From Diadema setosum (taxonomy: Eukaryota > Echinodermata > Echinoidea > Diadematoida > Diadematidae): a stretch of 64,000 nt of DNA. The notes below the pieces were generated by a model. It did no database searches. It was not told the origin of the DNA and saw nothing but the letters and a program-made list of their open reading frames with translations. Location of the stretch: the NCBI RefSeq assembly GCF_964275005.1, contig NC_092700.1, positions 15,780,617 through 15,844,616 on the forward strand. Reading direction: 5' to 3'. The position numbers and the translations under genes are program-made. This document shows positions 10,590 through 21,624 of the stretch, piece after piece. Numbering within the stretch: the first letter of the stretch is position 1; each line of letters starts with the position of its first letter.

Positions 10590-11040
10590 AAAGCTATGGT
10601 AAAATCTGACTGATTCCTAGTCACATCTAACAGCTTGGTGCTACTAGATATCCAGTCAAATTGACAAGATCAATCTAGTTATTCTATCTGACTTATTATC
10701 TAGTTAGATTTGACTAGATTAGGCCTATCAGTCAAATAGAATTAGATTCTGACTAAATCAGTCTAGTTATACTATTCTATCTGACTGATTATCTAGTCAG
10801 ATAGAATAACTTCTTTGACTAGATAATCAGTCAAATAGAACTGCTCAATTTTTCCTACACCAATCTAGTCATGCTATGTGATTATCAAGGCAAATCTCAT
10901 TTAGATGAAAGGGTCAGCTGTCTGCAACTAGAAATCACTAAAATTGACTAGATCAATCTACGTAGTTATGTCGATCTGACTATACGTTTAGTAAAAATCA
11001 CTAAATCATCTTGTCAATTTTCACTACGCATCCAGTCATA
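10590..11040. repeat. Hairpin-rich TAGTCA/TGACTA segment, unit A copy
   Basis: Words of the form ATCTAGTCA, TTTGACTAGAT and TCTATCTGACT recur many times in both orientations. A perfect inverted repeat with 14 bp arms (TATTCTATCTGACT) and an 8 bp loop lies at 10773-10808. No open frame is evident. It is duplicated at about 20640-21024 in unit B, where a DNA transposon has inserted. It may be a decayed foldback transposon; no clean termini were found. Confidence 0.6.
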
Positions 11041-12633
11041 CTTTGCACACCACTCAAGTGAATACTCTTTGAACATTAGCTTACCTACAGTACTTTGTTT
11101 CAAATGCGGTATTTATTGCATCAATACCAATGAGAATAGTACTGTACAAATGAAGTTGCAAACAAACGTGTACATAAGCATTCCTCAAAAGCAAGACCAA
11201 TACAAAAACAAAAGTAACCAAACAAACCGGTATTTACATTAATCTATTTCTTTCATGAGATCATTATGCTATCATGAATCAATGACCTCACATAGGAATT
11301 CATGCAAGCAAAAACCAGATATAAGTACAGGACATGATCCACTCAAAGAAAAGAATGCTGGAGCTCCTACTGCTATTTAATAGTGAAACATCTTAGTGCT
11401 CTTTACAAATTACTTATGAATATTGTTCCAATTCTTTGATTCAGCAAGATCCCTGACTCCTAATATACGAAAACCTTAAGAAGTTTCTCCACAAGTTCAA
11501 AGCATACCAAAATAAAACAAGATTGGGTTGACAATTGTTCCCAAAACCACTGTTATCTCAAACTTTGCACTGTATTTAGTACCAAAGCACTGCTTTGGAA
11601 AGGAAAGAGGTTATAAACAATTTTTCAGTATCAACAACAACAACAAAAAAATCATACATAAACATTACTGAAGGTGACTGATGTATATTAAACTCCTGCC
11701 TCACACTTGTTAAGTACCTCACACCTCTAACAAAAAAAAGAAAAAGAAAATCACAGTATCATGATATCATATTGCTCATGAATTTGAGGGGGTATTTTAA
11801 TCCATAAGATTTTGTATCTTTGTTAAAAAACATGTTGCCATGAAAATGCATTGCTTGTCATTGGCAGGCATTCTTCACAAATAAACATTACAGAAATACA
11901 TTACTTTTATGAAATACAAACTAACTTGCTCAAAAATGGTTTTTGATTCACAAGATCTGAATGATTTGAATACAAAATGTTGCCATGGCAACACACTACT
12001 TGGACACTAACTAAAAGTTACTTTTCGTATAGATTTTGGTATTAATTAGCTGATGCCGCAAGGCATTGAAAGTCTCAGGAAAATGCAAAATCCATACACC
12101 CGAGTATATTTTTAAAGTATGCAACCTTTAGTTTTTTAGTTCCTGGTATAATCTACCGTAATATAGGAGGTATATAATTTATACGGTTGGGAATATTAGC
12201 AATAGAATCATGACTGTGATGAAATTGTCCACACATTACGTACGTGTAGACTTTCTATACAACAGCATGTTACACCTGGAACTTCTGTAAATGGTACCCA
12301 GCATCTGAACAATTATGCGCCAGCTCCTTTTATTTTATATGAACTTCTCATATCGATTTAATACAAGGTTCATGATCAGACGTCTAATGGACATAGAACT
12401 AAGGAATAATTCCTCTGTATAGCAGCTCACTTACAGTACCTGGCAAGCAAGACATAGGAAATGGCGGGATTGAGGATATGAAACTGTAGCAGGGTTTTAG
12501 TGTAGATTCTCTCCGCCCCTCCCTTCATCCGCATTGTATACCAACTTGCTGAGGAAATATCATGTTATGAATGTCTCCCAAGAAGTCAACTTACCGAACA
12601 CAGATGGATTCAAAGCACTGATCCATGTCACGG
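11041..12633. other. Gene-free tail of unit A
   Basis: AT-rich sequence without a recognisable gene. It is repeated almost unchanged at about 21660-23257, and its last ~600 bp recur in more diverged form at 24561-25160. Its only evident role is as the right end of the tandem unit. Confidence 0.7.
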
Positions 12634-13284
12634 ATAATTGATGGCTATAATGTTCAGACATTTAAGGTTGACTCTCAGCATTCTAGACTGTGAGACCTAG
12701 GGAAGCTTCTAAGCAACTAAGCAATCGTCTTTTATCATCCTACCTACCAACGAGATTAGAAAACGCAACGAGTTAGAATCGGTTGTAACAAGTGAAAAAA
12801 CAATAGTCGTGTAAATGCATGATACCAAAAGTGTCTCTTCATCACCGAGCATGCCCAATGCATGCCCATGCCCATGCCCATTCGTCAGGCCCAAAATGAG
12901 GTGAAGTAGCTCAACAAACATGCTGCAATCTTAACCTAACCATGACTCTCCAGCACCAAACATTTTTCCACTGCATTTTCTGGTCCAATTATATATTCTG
13001 TCAAGCACAATGTCATTACGAACACACATTCAAATTTTTGAGTAGGGTAGGTCACATTTCTCTTCCCACAAGACTGTTGCAAATTGCACTTTCAAACTAT
13101 ATACTCGTCAATGTATTGTCAAGCAGTTACCAGGATATAATCGACCTTCCTATCTCATATGGGCAGTGTCCTTCACATAAAAGAGTACCATCTCTACAAG
13201 GCTTATTTGATTGCTAAAATGACGATCAAATAGTGCTGCTAAACTTTGTCATGGTGGTAAACAAAGTTTGTTAATATTTCGTAT

Positions 13285-14112
13285 TCAATTCAATTGAATA
13301 GAACATTTATTTCCAGATCAATTCGTGTAACAGCAGTAACAATTCAGTAAAGACAAACTGGAGGTGACAACTCAGTAAGCACAGCTTGAAGTGAGTGCAC
13401 CTTTAACATTTGAAAATGTAGTTGAATCTGATTGAAACATATCTAAAAAGACATTTTTTTTTTAATATACACGTGTACATATTTACAAGACGAGGTACAG
13501 TTACACAAGAGATTAAAGCTAGGGATGCAGGAGGGAGAACAGATAGGAAGAAGGAAAAAGAGAAAGAAAAGAAAAGAGAAGAAAGAAAAAATACATTAAG
13601 GAGAGGCAAAGAGAACCTAAAACACACTTGTAATACTAAAACAAACAAGGCAACATTGTACATACATGTACATGTATTTCATTTTAGTATGATCAAGAGA
13701 AATTTAGCAGCCCTCACTATAAACTACCTTATATGGATGAATACAACTTTTTCTTGAGTCTTATCTTAAAACATATATTGTGAGATGGTGCATTTCTTAT
13801 GTCTTTAGATAAATTGTTCCATTTCTTGGGGCCCATAAAACGAATATTATGTTGGTAAGACATGGTTCTGGGTCTGGGCAAATGCATTAATGACGAGGAG
13901 CGTGTATTGTAATTTTGCACATTCTGATTGATATCAAACAATTGAACAAAATGGTCAGGCATAAGTTTGTTGACACACTGATGTACAAAATTACATTGCT
14001 GATATGTGGTGATATTTTTCAAAGTAAGCAATTTTAGTTTTGAGTATAACGGGCCTGCTTTAGATTTCGGGTTCGCTCCATGTATAACTCTTACTATTTT
14101 AAATCAATCAGC
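13285..14112 (-). mobile_element. 5'-truncated LINE (non-LTR retrotransposon) 3' end, unit B
   Basis: A minus-strand frame ending near 13729 reads YNTRSSSLMHLPRPRT, then FMGPKKWNNLSKDIR and FKIRLKKKLYSSI. This is the usual far C-terminus of non-LTR reverse transcriptases of the CR1/jockey-like type. The 3' region contains AATAAATGTTCTATTCAATT and ends in an ATTCAA-type tail, as many LINEs do. Only about 830 bp remain, so the 5' end is heavily truncated. Unit A shows the empty site (TTTCGTATAAATCAATATC). No clear target duplication is seen. A copy interrupted at its 5' side is at 23909-24560. Confidence 0.8.
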
Positions 14113-14479
14113 ATAAATCAATATCATACAGTTTTATAACAGCATTACAATGGGAAGGATTTATATTAGCTTTTCTTTTTTTTGTCGATAAAGCTTAATA
14201 GCCCAGGTATACGCAGGTGGAATATTATACGTCTAATAAGAACATGTGTGATCGTTATTATTATATGCCCGTTTGCCGTTTCGAATATATTCGGATACAA
14301 TTTCAATAAATTTGTGTAATTTTTAGCAACAATGCAGTATGGTAGCCAAAATACAGCATTAATATAGATTTCGGTAATGTATTGATTCATTTGTAATCAT
14401 TTGCATGTTGCCTCACAGAACGTGCATTTCCAAGTATGTTTGATATAGTATCTTGTTGATAAGTTCCTTTCAAGGCAAT

Positions 14480-15520
14480 ACATATCGGAGGGGGTGGGGG
14501 AGGGAGGGGATCTGTGACGACGGACTGAAGGCGGGGGGGGGGGGTGAGAAGGGGTATTCCCCTTCCCTCTCATACGAGGGAGCTTCTGCATTTTGAAATT
14601 GAAATTCAGCGATTTAGTATACACTTTTTTGTGTGAAATGTTTGGAATTTTTCAATCCCCAAAGTACAAGTATATTGGGATGTGCTAAGCGGCGGGGGAG
14701 GGGGGAGGGGGAAATATTTGTGATAAATATTTGGAACGTTCTCCCAATGTGTAAGACTCTGAACGTGGACTTTAATAGCGGGGGTTCCGGGCGGATTTTT
14801 TTTTTTTTTTTGCGTAAAATTTTAGAATGAAAATTCACCTTTCTGGAAATTTCCATTCTGGAAAGTCCATTAAGGTTGGGTGAAGAGGGAAGAATGTGTG
14901 TGTGTGTGTGTGTGCGGGGATGGGGGTGGGGGTTCCCCTTCTCCCCATCAGCTATAGAGAGCTTGTGAATTTTTAGACTTAAAGGTCACTGAACTGCTGG
15001 AAAATTTGGGTGGAAAATTATTTATTTATTTTTTTCAGTCTATAAAGTGTAAGAATTTGTAGGTCGATGGTAGCGAGAGGAAGGCGTGAGATGGGTTATC
15101 CCCTCCCCTCCCCCCAAGAGGGGACTGTAGCAATTTGAGGTTTGAAATTAAACGACCTGTTGCACACATTTGGTGTGATATTTCAGAACATTTGATTCCC
15201 TAATTGTAAGTCTGTGAAGGTGGACTAGGCGAGAAAGCTTTAGCATTTTTCAATCCCCTTCCCTCCCACACAAAGAAGTTTTATATTTTTAGTGTTTAAA
15301 TTGAGTTTCTTTTGGTACACTTTTTCAGCTTTTTGTGGAATATTTGAAAATCTTTAGGTCCATCAAGTGTTAGTGGACGGCGGTAAAAGGTTTGAAAGGG
15401 GTTGTCCCTATATCATATGAGGGAGCTTATGTAGTTTTAGAACTTGAATTAATAAATCTGGTGCATACTGTAGGTGGAATATTGAAATTGGAAACATGTC
15501 AATCTAGACAGTAAGAAGAA
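14480..15520. repeat. Degenerate G/C-run tandem repeat, unit B copy
   Basis: Counterpart of 4300-5330 with the same order of blocks. A TG tract has lengthened at 14895-14914, and the poly-G and poly-T runs differ in length. No gene. Confidence 0.7.
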
Positions 15521-15729
15521 TAAAAACTGAAGGAAAATATGAATGGTTACATTATGCTGTGTGCCACCTCTTGTTCCAAGGTACGCGTCACGGTGTACTA
15601 AGAAGGTTGATAACGGTCACCGACAAGTACAACATAAACTGCAGTTAACGGTATTGGCATGTGCACACTAGGATAGCCACAAATGTACTTAGCAAACACA
15701 GTAATCTAATTGACGTGTATTGTATTATT

Positions 15730-16036
15730 ACCTCCGCCAAGGGAGGAGGTTATGTTTTCGTTACCGTTGGTTTGTGTGTTCGTTTGTTAGTTAGTTAGTT
15801 TGTCCGTATGTAAAATAACTCAAAAAGTGGTTAACGGATTTAGATGAAACTTACAGGAATGCTTAAGAATAATACAGGTAACAGATGATCAAAATTTGGT
15901 AGTGATTCAAGAATTTTCGGGGAATTTATGAAGGATTGTTGACATTTTGCCAGGTAGGGTAACTGAACTTGGAGTTCAGGCTGCGCGTATTTGAGGTTTG
16001 CATGCGCGCACTAAAGTGCGTGCTCTAGTTTCTGCC
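15730..16036. repeat. Interspersed CCTCCGCCAAGG-type repeat, unit B copy
   Basis: Counterpart of 5551-5860. Its right end is immediately followed by the MITE that begins at 16040. Confidence 0.6.
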
Positions 16037-16039
16037 AAA

Positions 16040-16487
16040 AGTCATGTCTACACCTATCCAAAAACTTGTAGTTATACTAACTACGAGCGCAAAAATGCGT
16101 TCCCCTAACCACGACAAAACTTCGATGCCGTTCACACCTACATGCAGTTAGCAAAACCTCGAGAGAAAATAAAGGGCGCCTAGTTTGCACATAGGGTTGC
16201 ACACTATTGTGGAAAAAACTGAGCGTCGTGGTTAACAAAACTCCGTTCACATCTGTCATAGTTTAAGCGCGCTGCCACAGCGCGCTTAAACTACGCGCTT
16301 AAACCACGACAACACCCTAAGAAATCTTGTGGTGTTGTCGTGGTGTCTTCGCCTTAAGGTTTTGTCGTGGTTTTCTAAACTACATGCGTCTACATCTACG
16401 CTAACTTGGAGTTTAGTGCCTCGTAGTTTACAAAACCTCGAGGTTTAGAAAACCTTAAGGTAAAGGGACCTAGGTGTGAACCTCACT
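16040..16487. mobile_element. 448 bp MITE inserted in unit B
   Basis: Terminal inverted repeats are imperfect: AGTCATGTCTACACCTA on the left and AGTGAGGTTCACACCTA on the right (minus strand). It is flanked by AAA on both sides, and unit A has a single AAA at the empty site (CTGCCAAAGATAG), giving a 3 bp target duplication. The inside is palindromic: 14 bp arms GTTTAAGCGCGCTG at 16261-16291 and ACCACGACAACACC at 16303-16344. No coding capacity. A 3 bp duplication is compatible with PIF/Harbinger, but the superfamily is not proven. Confidence 0.8.
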
Positions 16488-16603
16488 AAAGATAGAAGAG
16501 AATCAATTAAAGGGAAAACTTAGTTTTGGTAAGGGTTTGAGAACCCCGTCTGCCACAATTTCATATTTGCTTGTAATAATCAAAAGAGTCTACCAAGAAA
16601 CTT

Positions 16604-17946
16604 ACCTGATGAGCTAGTGGGTGATTTGAACAATTCTCCTATCGCTTTGCGGAATTCAGGATTCTGAATCGTGTAAATTACAGGATTTGCGCAAGAATTG
16701 CAGAAGGCTAGGACATTTAGAGCAGTGAAAAGGGGCCGTATAAATAGGACGCTGACACGACACGAAGGTTGTACAATAGATAAACCGTCTGTGTTGGTGT
16801 CCACGAAATGAGATAAACGCCAACAACAAGGAACAGAATCTTGAGAACATTTTTCCTAGCCACAAGATACTTCGCTGACGGGTTCGAATTATCGCATTTA
16901 GAATCTTCTCCTATCCTTCGGCGGGACTGTCGATGGAGCATCAGTGCGGTCAGAATCTGGGCTACAAGCATGATGACAGCTGGTATTAGAAACTGAACGA
17001 GGAAAAGCACACAGCCGGTGATGATCTGGGCAATCCGTGACTGAAACACCTCAGTGCACCTGTCGCCCTTGGCACCAGCCACAAACAATAAGAACAAGTT
17101 TACCAAAAATGCCACCAGCCATGACATGGCAACAGCTTTGGCAACTCTCTGCCGTGTTACAAGACGCTTGAAATGAAGAGGGTGAGCAATCGCAATGTAT
17201 CTTTCTATAGAAATCAAGGTCAGAATGAAGACGGAAGCACACACTGAAACCCACATGAGCAATGATGTGTAAACAACCTTGCAGTAGACATCCCCTAACC
17301 ATGTTCCAGGAACCTTCAGTGGTCTCGGCAGCGGAACCATGAACACTGACGTGAAGAAATCCGCAACGGCCAGAGCACCAATCAGTGCATCAGTTGACCG
17401 ACAAGCGTGGTGCCTTTGGAACAACACCAGGATCACGGTCAGGTTTCCCACCATACCCAGCATGGACATTGCTAGTTGCGGAATCGTCACCCATGTCCAT
17501 GCAACTGGCTGCCACTTCCAAATCGGCCTGGGGCTTGTAGGCTCTTCCTCATTTTGCGCAGTAAAATTCGGCGTACCAATCTTTACAGTCTCTGTATAGA
17601 TTTCGGTCATAATTTCATGGTTGATTTCTGATATATTAAAATTCCTTTCGAGAAATGTCTTGATTCGAACAATTTTGTCTTGGCGTGGGGTTGCTCCAAC
17701 ATATAAGTAGCTCTTGACAATCTCAGTAGAATCTGAAACATTGCCTAAAGGCTGCCAGTGTGTCGTCAAATTACTGTCGATAACTTCAATGTCTGAATGC
17801 CTTTTAAGGTTGACGACTGATGTCCCGACAGTGTTTAGGCCAGAATATTGTGCAGCTGTAGTGCTGACTGGTCGTGCTGTGACTGTAAGATGAACCGTTC
17901 CAGATATGACAAGAAGAACGATCGTCACGTTTATCATTATCCTCAT
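16604..17946 (-). pseudogene. GPCR-2: class A receptor pseudogene, sister of GPCR-1
   Basis: The product matches GPCR-1 at roughly 96 percent of residues from the signal peptide to TM6, starting at the same ATG (17946) behind the same acceptor (exon from 17967). It is broken in two ways. A G run at 16732-16735 has four Gs where GPCR-1 has five, which shifts the frame just before TM7. A ~600 bp deletion also removes the last ~20 codons, including the PDZ-like tail, and joins the gene to flanking sequence at about 16604. The second frame still encodes NPVIYTIQNPEFRKA. At the deletion joint the sequence CATCAG/GTAAGT resembles a splice donor. Other changes include Arg to His in intracellular loop 1 and Gly to Cys and Pro to Ser in TM3. 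A truncated receptor lacking TM7 could still be made, but function is unlikely. Sequencing error at the G run is the main alternative for the frameshift. Confidence 0.85.
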
Positions 17947-18598
17947 TTTGTCTCTGTTTTTGTTTTCCTGTAAAGAACATAGCATCGTAAAATGGAAAAG
18001 AGGAGTTGATTCATCTGTTGTTGTGTCAACGGATCTTTAAAGTGCATCACCATTCACTGTTAACTTTAAATTTGGAAACAGACGAATTTTCATAAAAATC
18101 GAAAATAAGATAGCCATGGAATTTAAAAATGACAGAAGTAGTTACATTACTTGTAACTAAGTATGCAAATCAGACGATCTTATCATGTCAACCCCTTTAT
18201 ACAAGTCTTCTTTTGACCCACTGACAAATCACTACCACTTTTTCAATTTTGAAATTAAAACATAGACCAAAACCTACCAACTTATACACAATAATGTATT
18301 TTTGCTGTAAGAATTTTCTTAGTTCCTTATTTCAAAGCGTTAGGAGTGCATTTGTTTTTTCTTTCGGTATATAGATATATATATAGATATATATTTACAT
18401 ATAAACCGACATCCAGATACCTATTTCTGTATCTGAACAGCAACACTAAGTACCTAATGCGGTGGTCTGATGATAAAAGTGACTAAAGCATAATTATGAC
18501 AAATAGAAAATAAGACTAATTATGAAATATTCAATACCGCTTCTGCTTAAAGCTGGTATTTTATTGTAGGCTTGAGTGAGTTAACTAGTAAACCTTAC

Positions 18599-18760
18599 CC
18601 GAAGCAGCTAAACTCTTGACCACGGATTTGCAATATCAGCAATTCACGCATAACATCCGCACTCTGTTGAAATGATGTTTTCGAACTGCATGTCTTTAGG
18701 CTTTGATAATCAGCATTGTATAATGCGCATGAGCAGATTATTGATTGAATTCAGCCAAAT
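18599..18760 (-). promoter_or_regulatory. Promoter module and exon 1 of GPCR-2 (predicted)
   Basis: Same layout as for GPCR-1: GCTCATGCGCATTATA, then TATCAAAG at the TATA position, then ATGCAGTTCGAA. The exon ends before GTAAGG (donor at 18598), and intron 1 would be 17968-18598. The CCAAT box reads CCAAA because TGAT has been lost after it. The upstream ORF MLCVNC is at 18636-18656. The damaged CCAAT box fits a copy under relaxed constraint. Confidence 0.55.
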
Positions 18761-19070
18761 CATAAGCCTGTCACAATTAGACATATTACCCTTTGGAAAA
18801 CACACACACCCACATACCAGGCAAAAATTAAAAGACTGCACTCAAGCAAATTACTAATTTACCATAGTACCGTAAGGCTAAGGAATCTATCAACAATCCT
18901 GTAATTTGACACTGCCTGTGATTATTAAATTCGTTTGCATGATAACGTTTATTCAAGCAAAGCATGTCAAACACCAACAAGACTACATCACTACGTACAC
19001 CAGGCATAACAAGTAATGATGCTGACTTTTAAACGCCCCGAATATTTGAATCAATTCATATAAAAACCAT

Positions 19071-19127
19071 TTGAATTGAATTGAATTGAATTGAATTGAA
19101 TTGAATTGAATTGAATTGAATTGAATC
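19071..19127. repeat. (GAATT)n microsatellite, expanded allele
   Basis: About eleven GAATT units compared with about four in unit A (9032-9055). Confidence 0.93.
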
Positions 19128-19192
19128 AAAGTGTAATTTATTTATTAAAGAGGTCTATGCTCTGTTATGTTTGAATTGCGAAGGATCGATAA

Positions 19193-20503
19193 AGGCCCTG
19201 GCACACTTTTCCGGGTAAGCTAAGAGAGCTTGTTGCGAGTAGCAATTTTCCAGCACGCAGGATTTTTTTTTTTTTTTTTTTTTTGCGGGCGGGCAAGGAT
19301 GTGGGCGAGTTCCTTACTTGCGTCTTACCTGCTAGACGAGTGTTACTTACCTTGTATGTATTCCTTTTGAACTGCGTGAGAGCTTCGAAACCGATCCGCT
19401 TTCAGTTACAGCGACATACGGGGATTGCGAAGTACCTGCGTTACAGCTGCGAAGTACCTGCGTGGGAGTTGCCTGCGAGGTGCTGCCGATAAGGGCTTCC
19501 TGCTGGTGTTCTGCGTGTACCTCTTTGGGCAACCCCCCCCCCCCCCCGCGACTCACCCGGAAATAGTTTTGAGTATGCTCATGGTCTTGTCAAACAGTGT
19601 CTTAGGAAGCATTGCGGGTTGATTACGGAGTTGGCCCACACATGACAGTACTTACCACGTATCTCGCCCGTAGTTCCCCGAAGGTGCGCTCGCCAGTCCG
19701 ATTTACCCGCAGCCAAGTTTTGAGCATGACCAAAACTTTTTCCTGCTGAGTCGCGGGGAGTGCTCGCAATGGTCCACGCAGAACACGGTCAGTAGGAGAC
19801 CCGTAACTGCCGGAAGTCACAAGCAGTTGACTCGTTTTGAAGTTGCCTTTGGGTCTATACCTATAAGCGCGTATCATCTGCGGGCATTCTACGTGCACAA
19901 TACGGATGTTTTACTGTCAAGGAACGGTGTCGAAACTGCCAATATCCGTGTTGCTGGTCAGTTTTGCCGGCGTGGAACGAGTTATACGAGAAAATTACGT
20001 GCATGCTGAGGGTCAGTTAAGGGCTACTGTCTCTCTGCTGGTTAGTTGAGAGTAGGCTGCGGCTGAAATAATGTCATTCTTTGGGACTACTGCAATATCA
20101 AAATTCCTTCAGGGGGATTATTCCTTCACCGAGTTGTCAGCCCTCGCTCGCCACAGCATGCGCCTGACATGCAGGTCACAAAGGATGCACGTAAATAGAA
20201 CGTAAGTAGCATGGGTCTAGCGGGTAGGAAGCATGCGAAACTCACCCAAATCCTAGTCCGCATCCAAAATTTGTCCTGCCTGCTATAAAATCCCCACAGG
20301 CGACAAATCTGCGTACCTTACCCGGAAAAGTGTGTCAGGGCCTAAACTTGGCTGCGGGTAAATAGGACTTGCGTGCGCAGCTCGGATAAGTTCGGGATTA
20401 GATACGTGCTAGGTATGCTGCCGTCTGCGAGGACCTCCGAAAAGCAAATATTGTTTCACGCAAGTCGCACGCAAGGCTTGCTCGGAAAGGTGTGGCAGGA
20501 CCT
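19193..20503. mobile_element. Compound non-autonomous DNA transposon, unit B copy
   Basis: Duplicate of 9121-10448, with left end AGGCCCTGGCACAC and the matching inverted end near 20477-20503. It was present before the A/B duplication, so it marks shared ancestry and not a second insertion. Confidence 0.75.
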
Positions 20504-20639
20504 GAATTAATCAAAATAATACAGAAGAAAAATAACGCTATTTTCCCCAACGTGCTATGTGCGCAGAAATCGCCACCCCACTTTACCGAATAGCGACTCT
20601 AGTTGGGTACACTTGCAAAAAAGAAAAAAAAAATGCTAT

Positions 20640-21024
20640 GGTGAAATCTGACTGATTCCTAGTCAACAGCTTGGTGCAACTAGATATCCAGTCAAATTGA
20701 CAAGATCAATCTAGTTATTCTATCTGACTTATTATCTAGTTAGATTTGACTAGATTATCAGTCAAATTAGATTCTAACTAAATCAGTCTAGTTATACTAT
20801 TCTATCTGACTGATTATATAGTCAGATAGAATAACTTCTTTGACTTGATAATCAGTCAAATAGAACTGCTCGATTTCCCTACACCAATCTAGTTATGCTA
20901 TGTGATTATCAAGGCAAATCTCAGAGATGAAAGGGTCAGCTGTGTGCAACTAGAAATCACTAAAATTGACAAGATCAATCTGCGTAGTTACGTCGATCTG
21001 ACTATACGTTTAGTAAAAATCACT
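20640..21024. repeat. Hairpin-rich TAGTCA segment, unit B copy
   Basis: Counterpart of 10590-11040. Several short deletions have shortened it, and its right part is split off by the MITE that starts at 21026. Confidence 0.55.
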
Positions 21025-21025
21025 A

Positions 21026-21624
21026 GAGGGCTTTTTACACTTGTGTGTCTTAACCCCGGACTTTCTCTGACCCAGGACTATCGTTAGTCCCGTACCAATT
21101 TTTCCAGCTTTTTACACTCGCCAATTAGTCCCGTACTATCTCTTGTCCGGGGCTAAGGAGAAAACTGACCTTTTTACACTCGTATTTCCAAACCACATGA
21201 CTTTCCAAACCACATGAATATTCATAATTACGCTGTGCACTGTACACGTACACGCACGCACCGGCAGCACTTGATTACCTCGTTTCTGATTGGTCAGTGA
21301 GGGTCGGACTTCGTCTCCGTCGCTTAGCCCAGGATTATTTTTTCGTTCTGTTTACACTCACTTGCTTGGCACCGCAATTGCAGTGCTAACCCCTGCTATT
21401 TTGCAGGGCCAGATAGTACCGTACTATCGGTGGGGCTAGCCCACTTTGGCAAAAACGAGTGTAAACAGAAAGTGGGCTAAGGATAGTCCCGTACGGGACT
21501 AAGGATAGTCCCGTACGGGACTAAGGATAGTCCCGTACCAACGATGGGGCTAAGGCCCCCCCCCCCCCCTTAGCCCCACCGTTGGTCCGGGGCTAAACAA
21601 AAATTTACAAGTGTAAAAAGCCCT
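21026..21624. mobile_element. 599 bp MITE inserted in unit B
   Basis: Ends AGGGCTTTTTACACTTGT in inverse orientation on both sides (21027-21044 and 21607-21624). Flanked by TA on both sides; unit A has the empty site CACTAAATCATC with a single TA. Inside is a 22 bp tandem repeat at 21481-21538 whose core TAGTCCCGTACGGGACTA is a perfect palindrome, and related GTCCCGTAC words recur at about 21085-21140. No transposase. A TA duplication fits a Tc1/mariner-type mechanism, though other TA-targeting groups are possible. Confidence 0.85.

Larger units (their letters stand above)
3283..12633. repeat. Tandem segmental duplication, unit A
   Basis: This 9.35 kb block is repeated at 12634-23257 at high identity, by eye about 95-99 percent depending on the segment. 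It holds, in order, a degenerate satellite, a CCTCCGCCAAGG repeat, GPCR-1 with its promoter, an AT microsatellite, a compound DNA transposon, a hairpin-rich segment and a tail with no gene. The left edge is at ataattgatgg; the unit ends with gtcacgg before the same ataattgatgg begins unit B. Unit A lacks the LINE fragment and two transposons found in B, so it shows the empty sites. Confidence 0.93.

Noticed and set aside
12709-12921. Open frame of 70 residues, identical at 23333-23545 and similar at 3358-3576
   Set aside because: Its repetition follows from the segmental duplication. It runs over a CATGCC-type repeat, has no domain, and indels in unit A change its reading, so conservation is not evidence of coding.
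13422-13757. Lys/Glu-rich plus-strand frame (and a copy at 24101-24385)
   Set aside because: It is antisense to the 3' untranslated part of a LINE fragment and arises from an A/G-rich tract.
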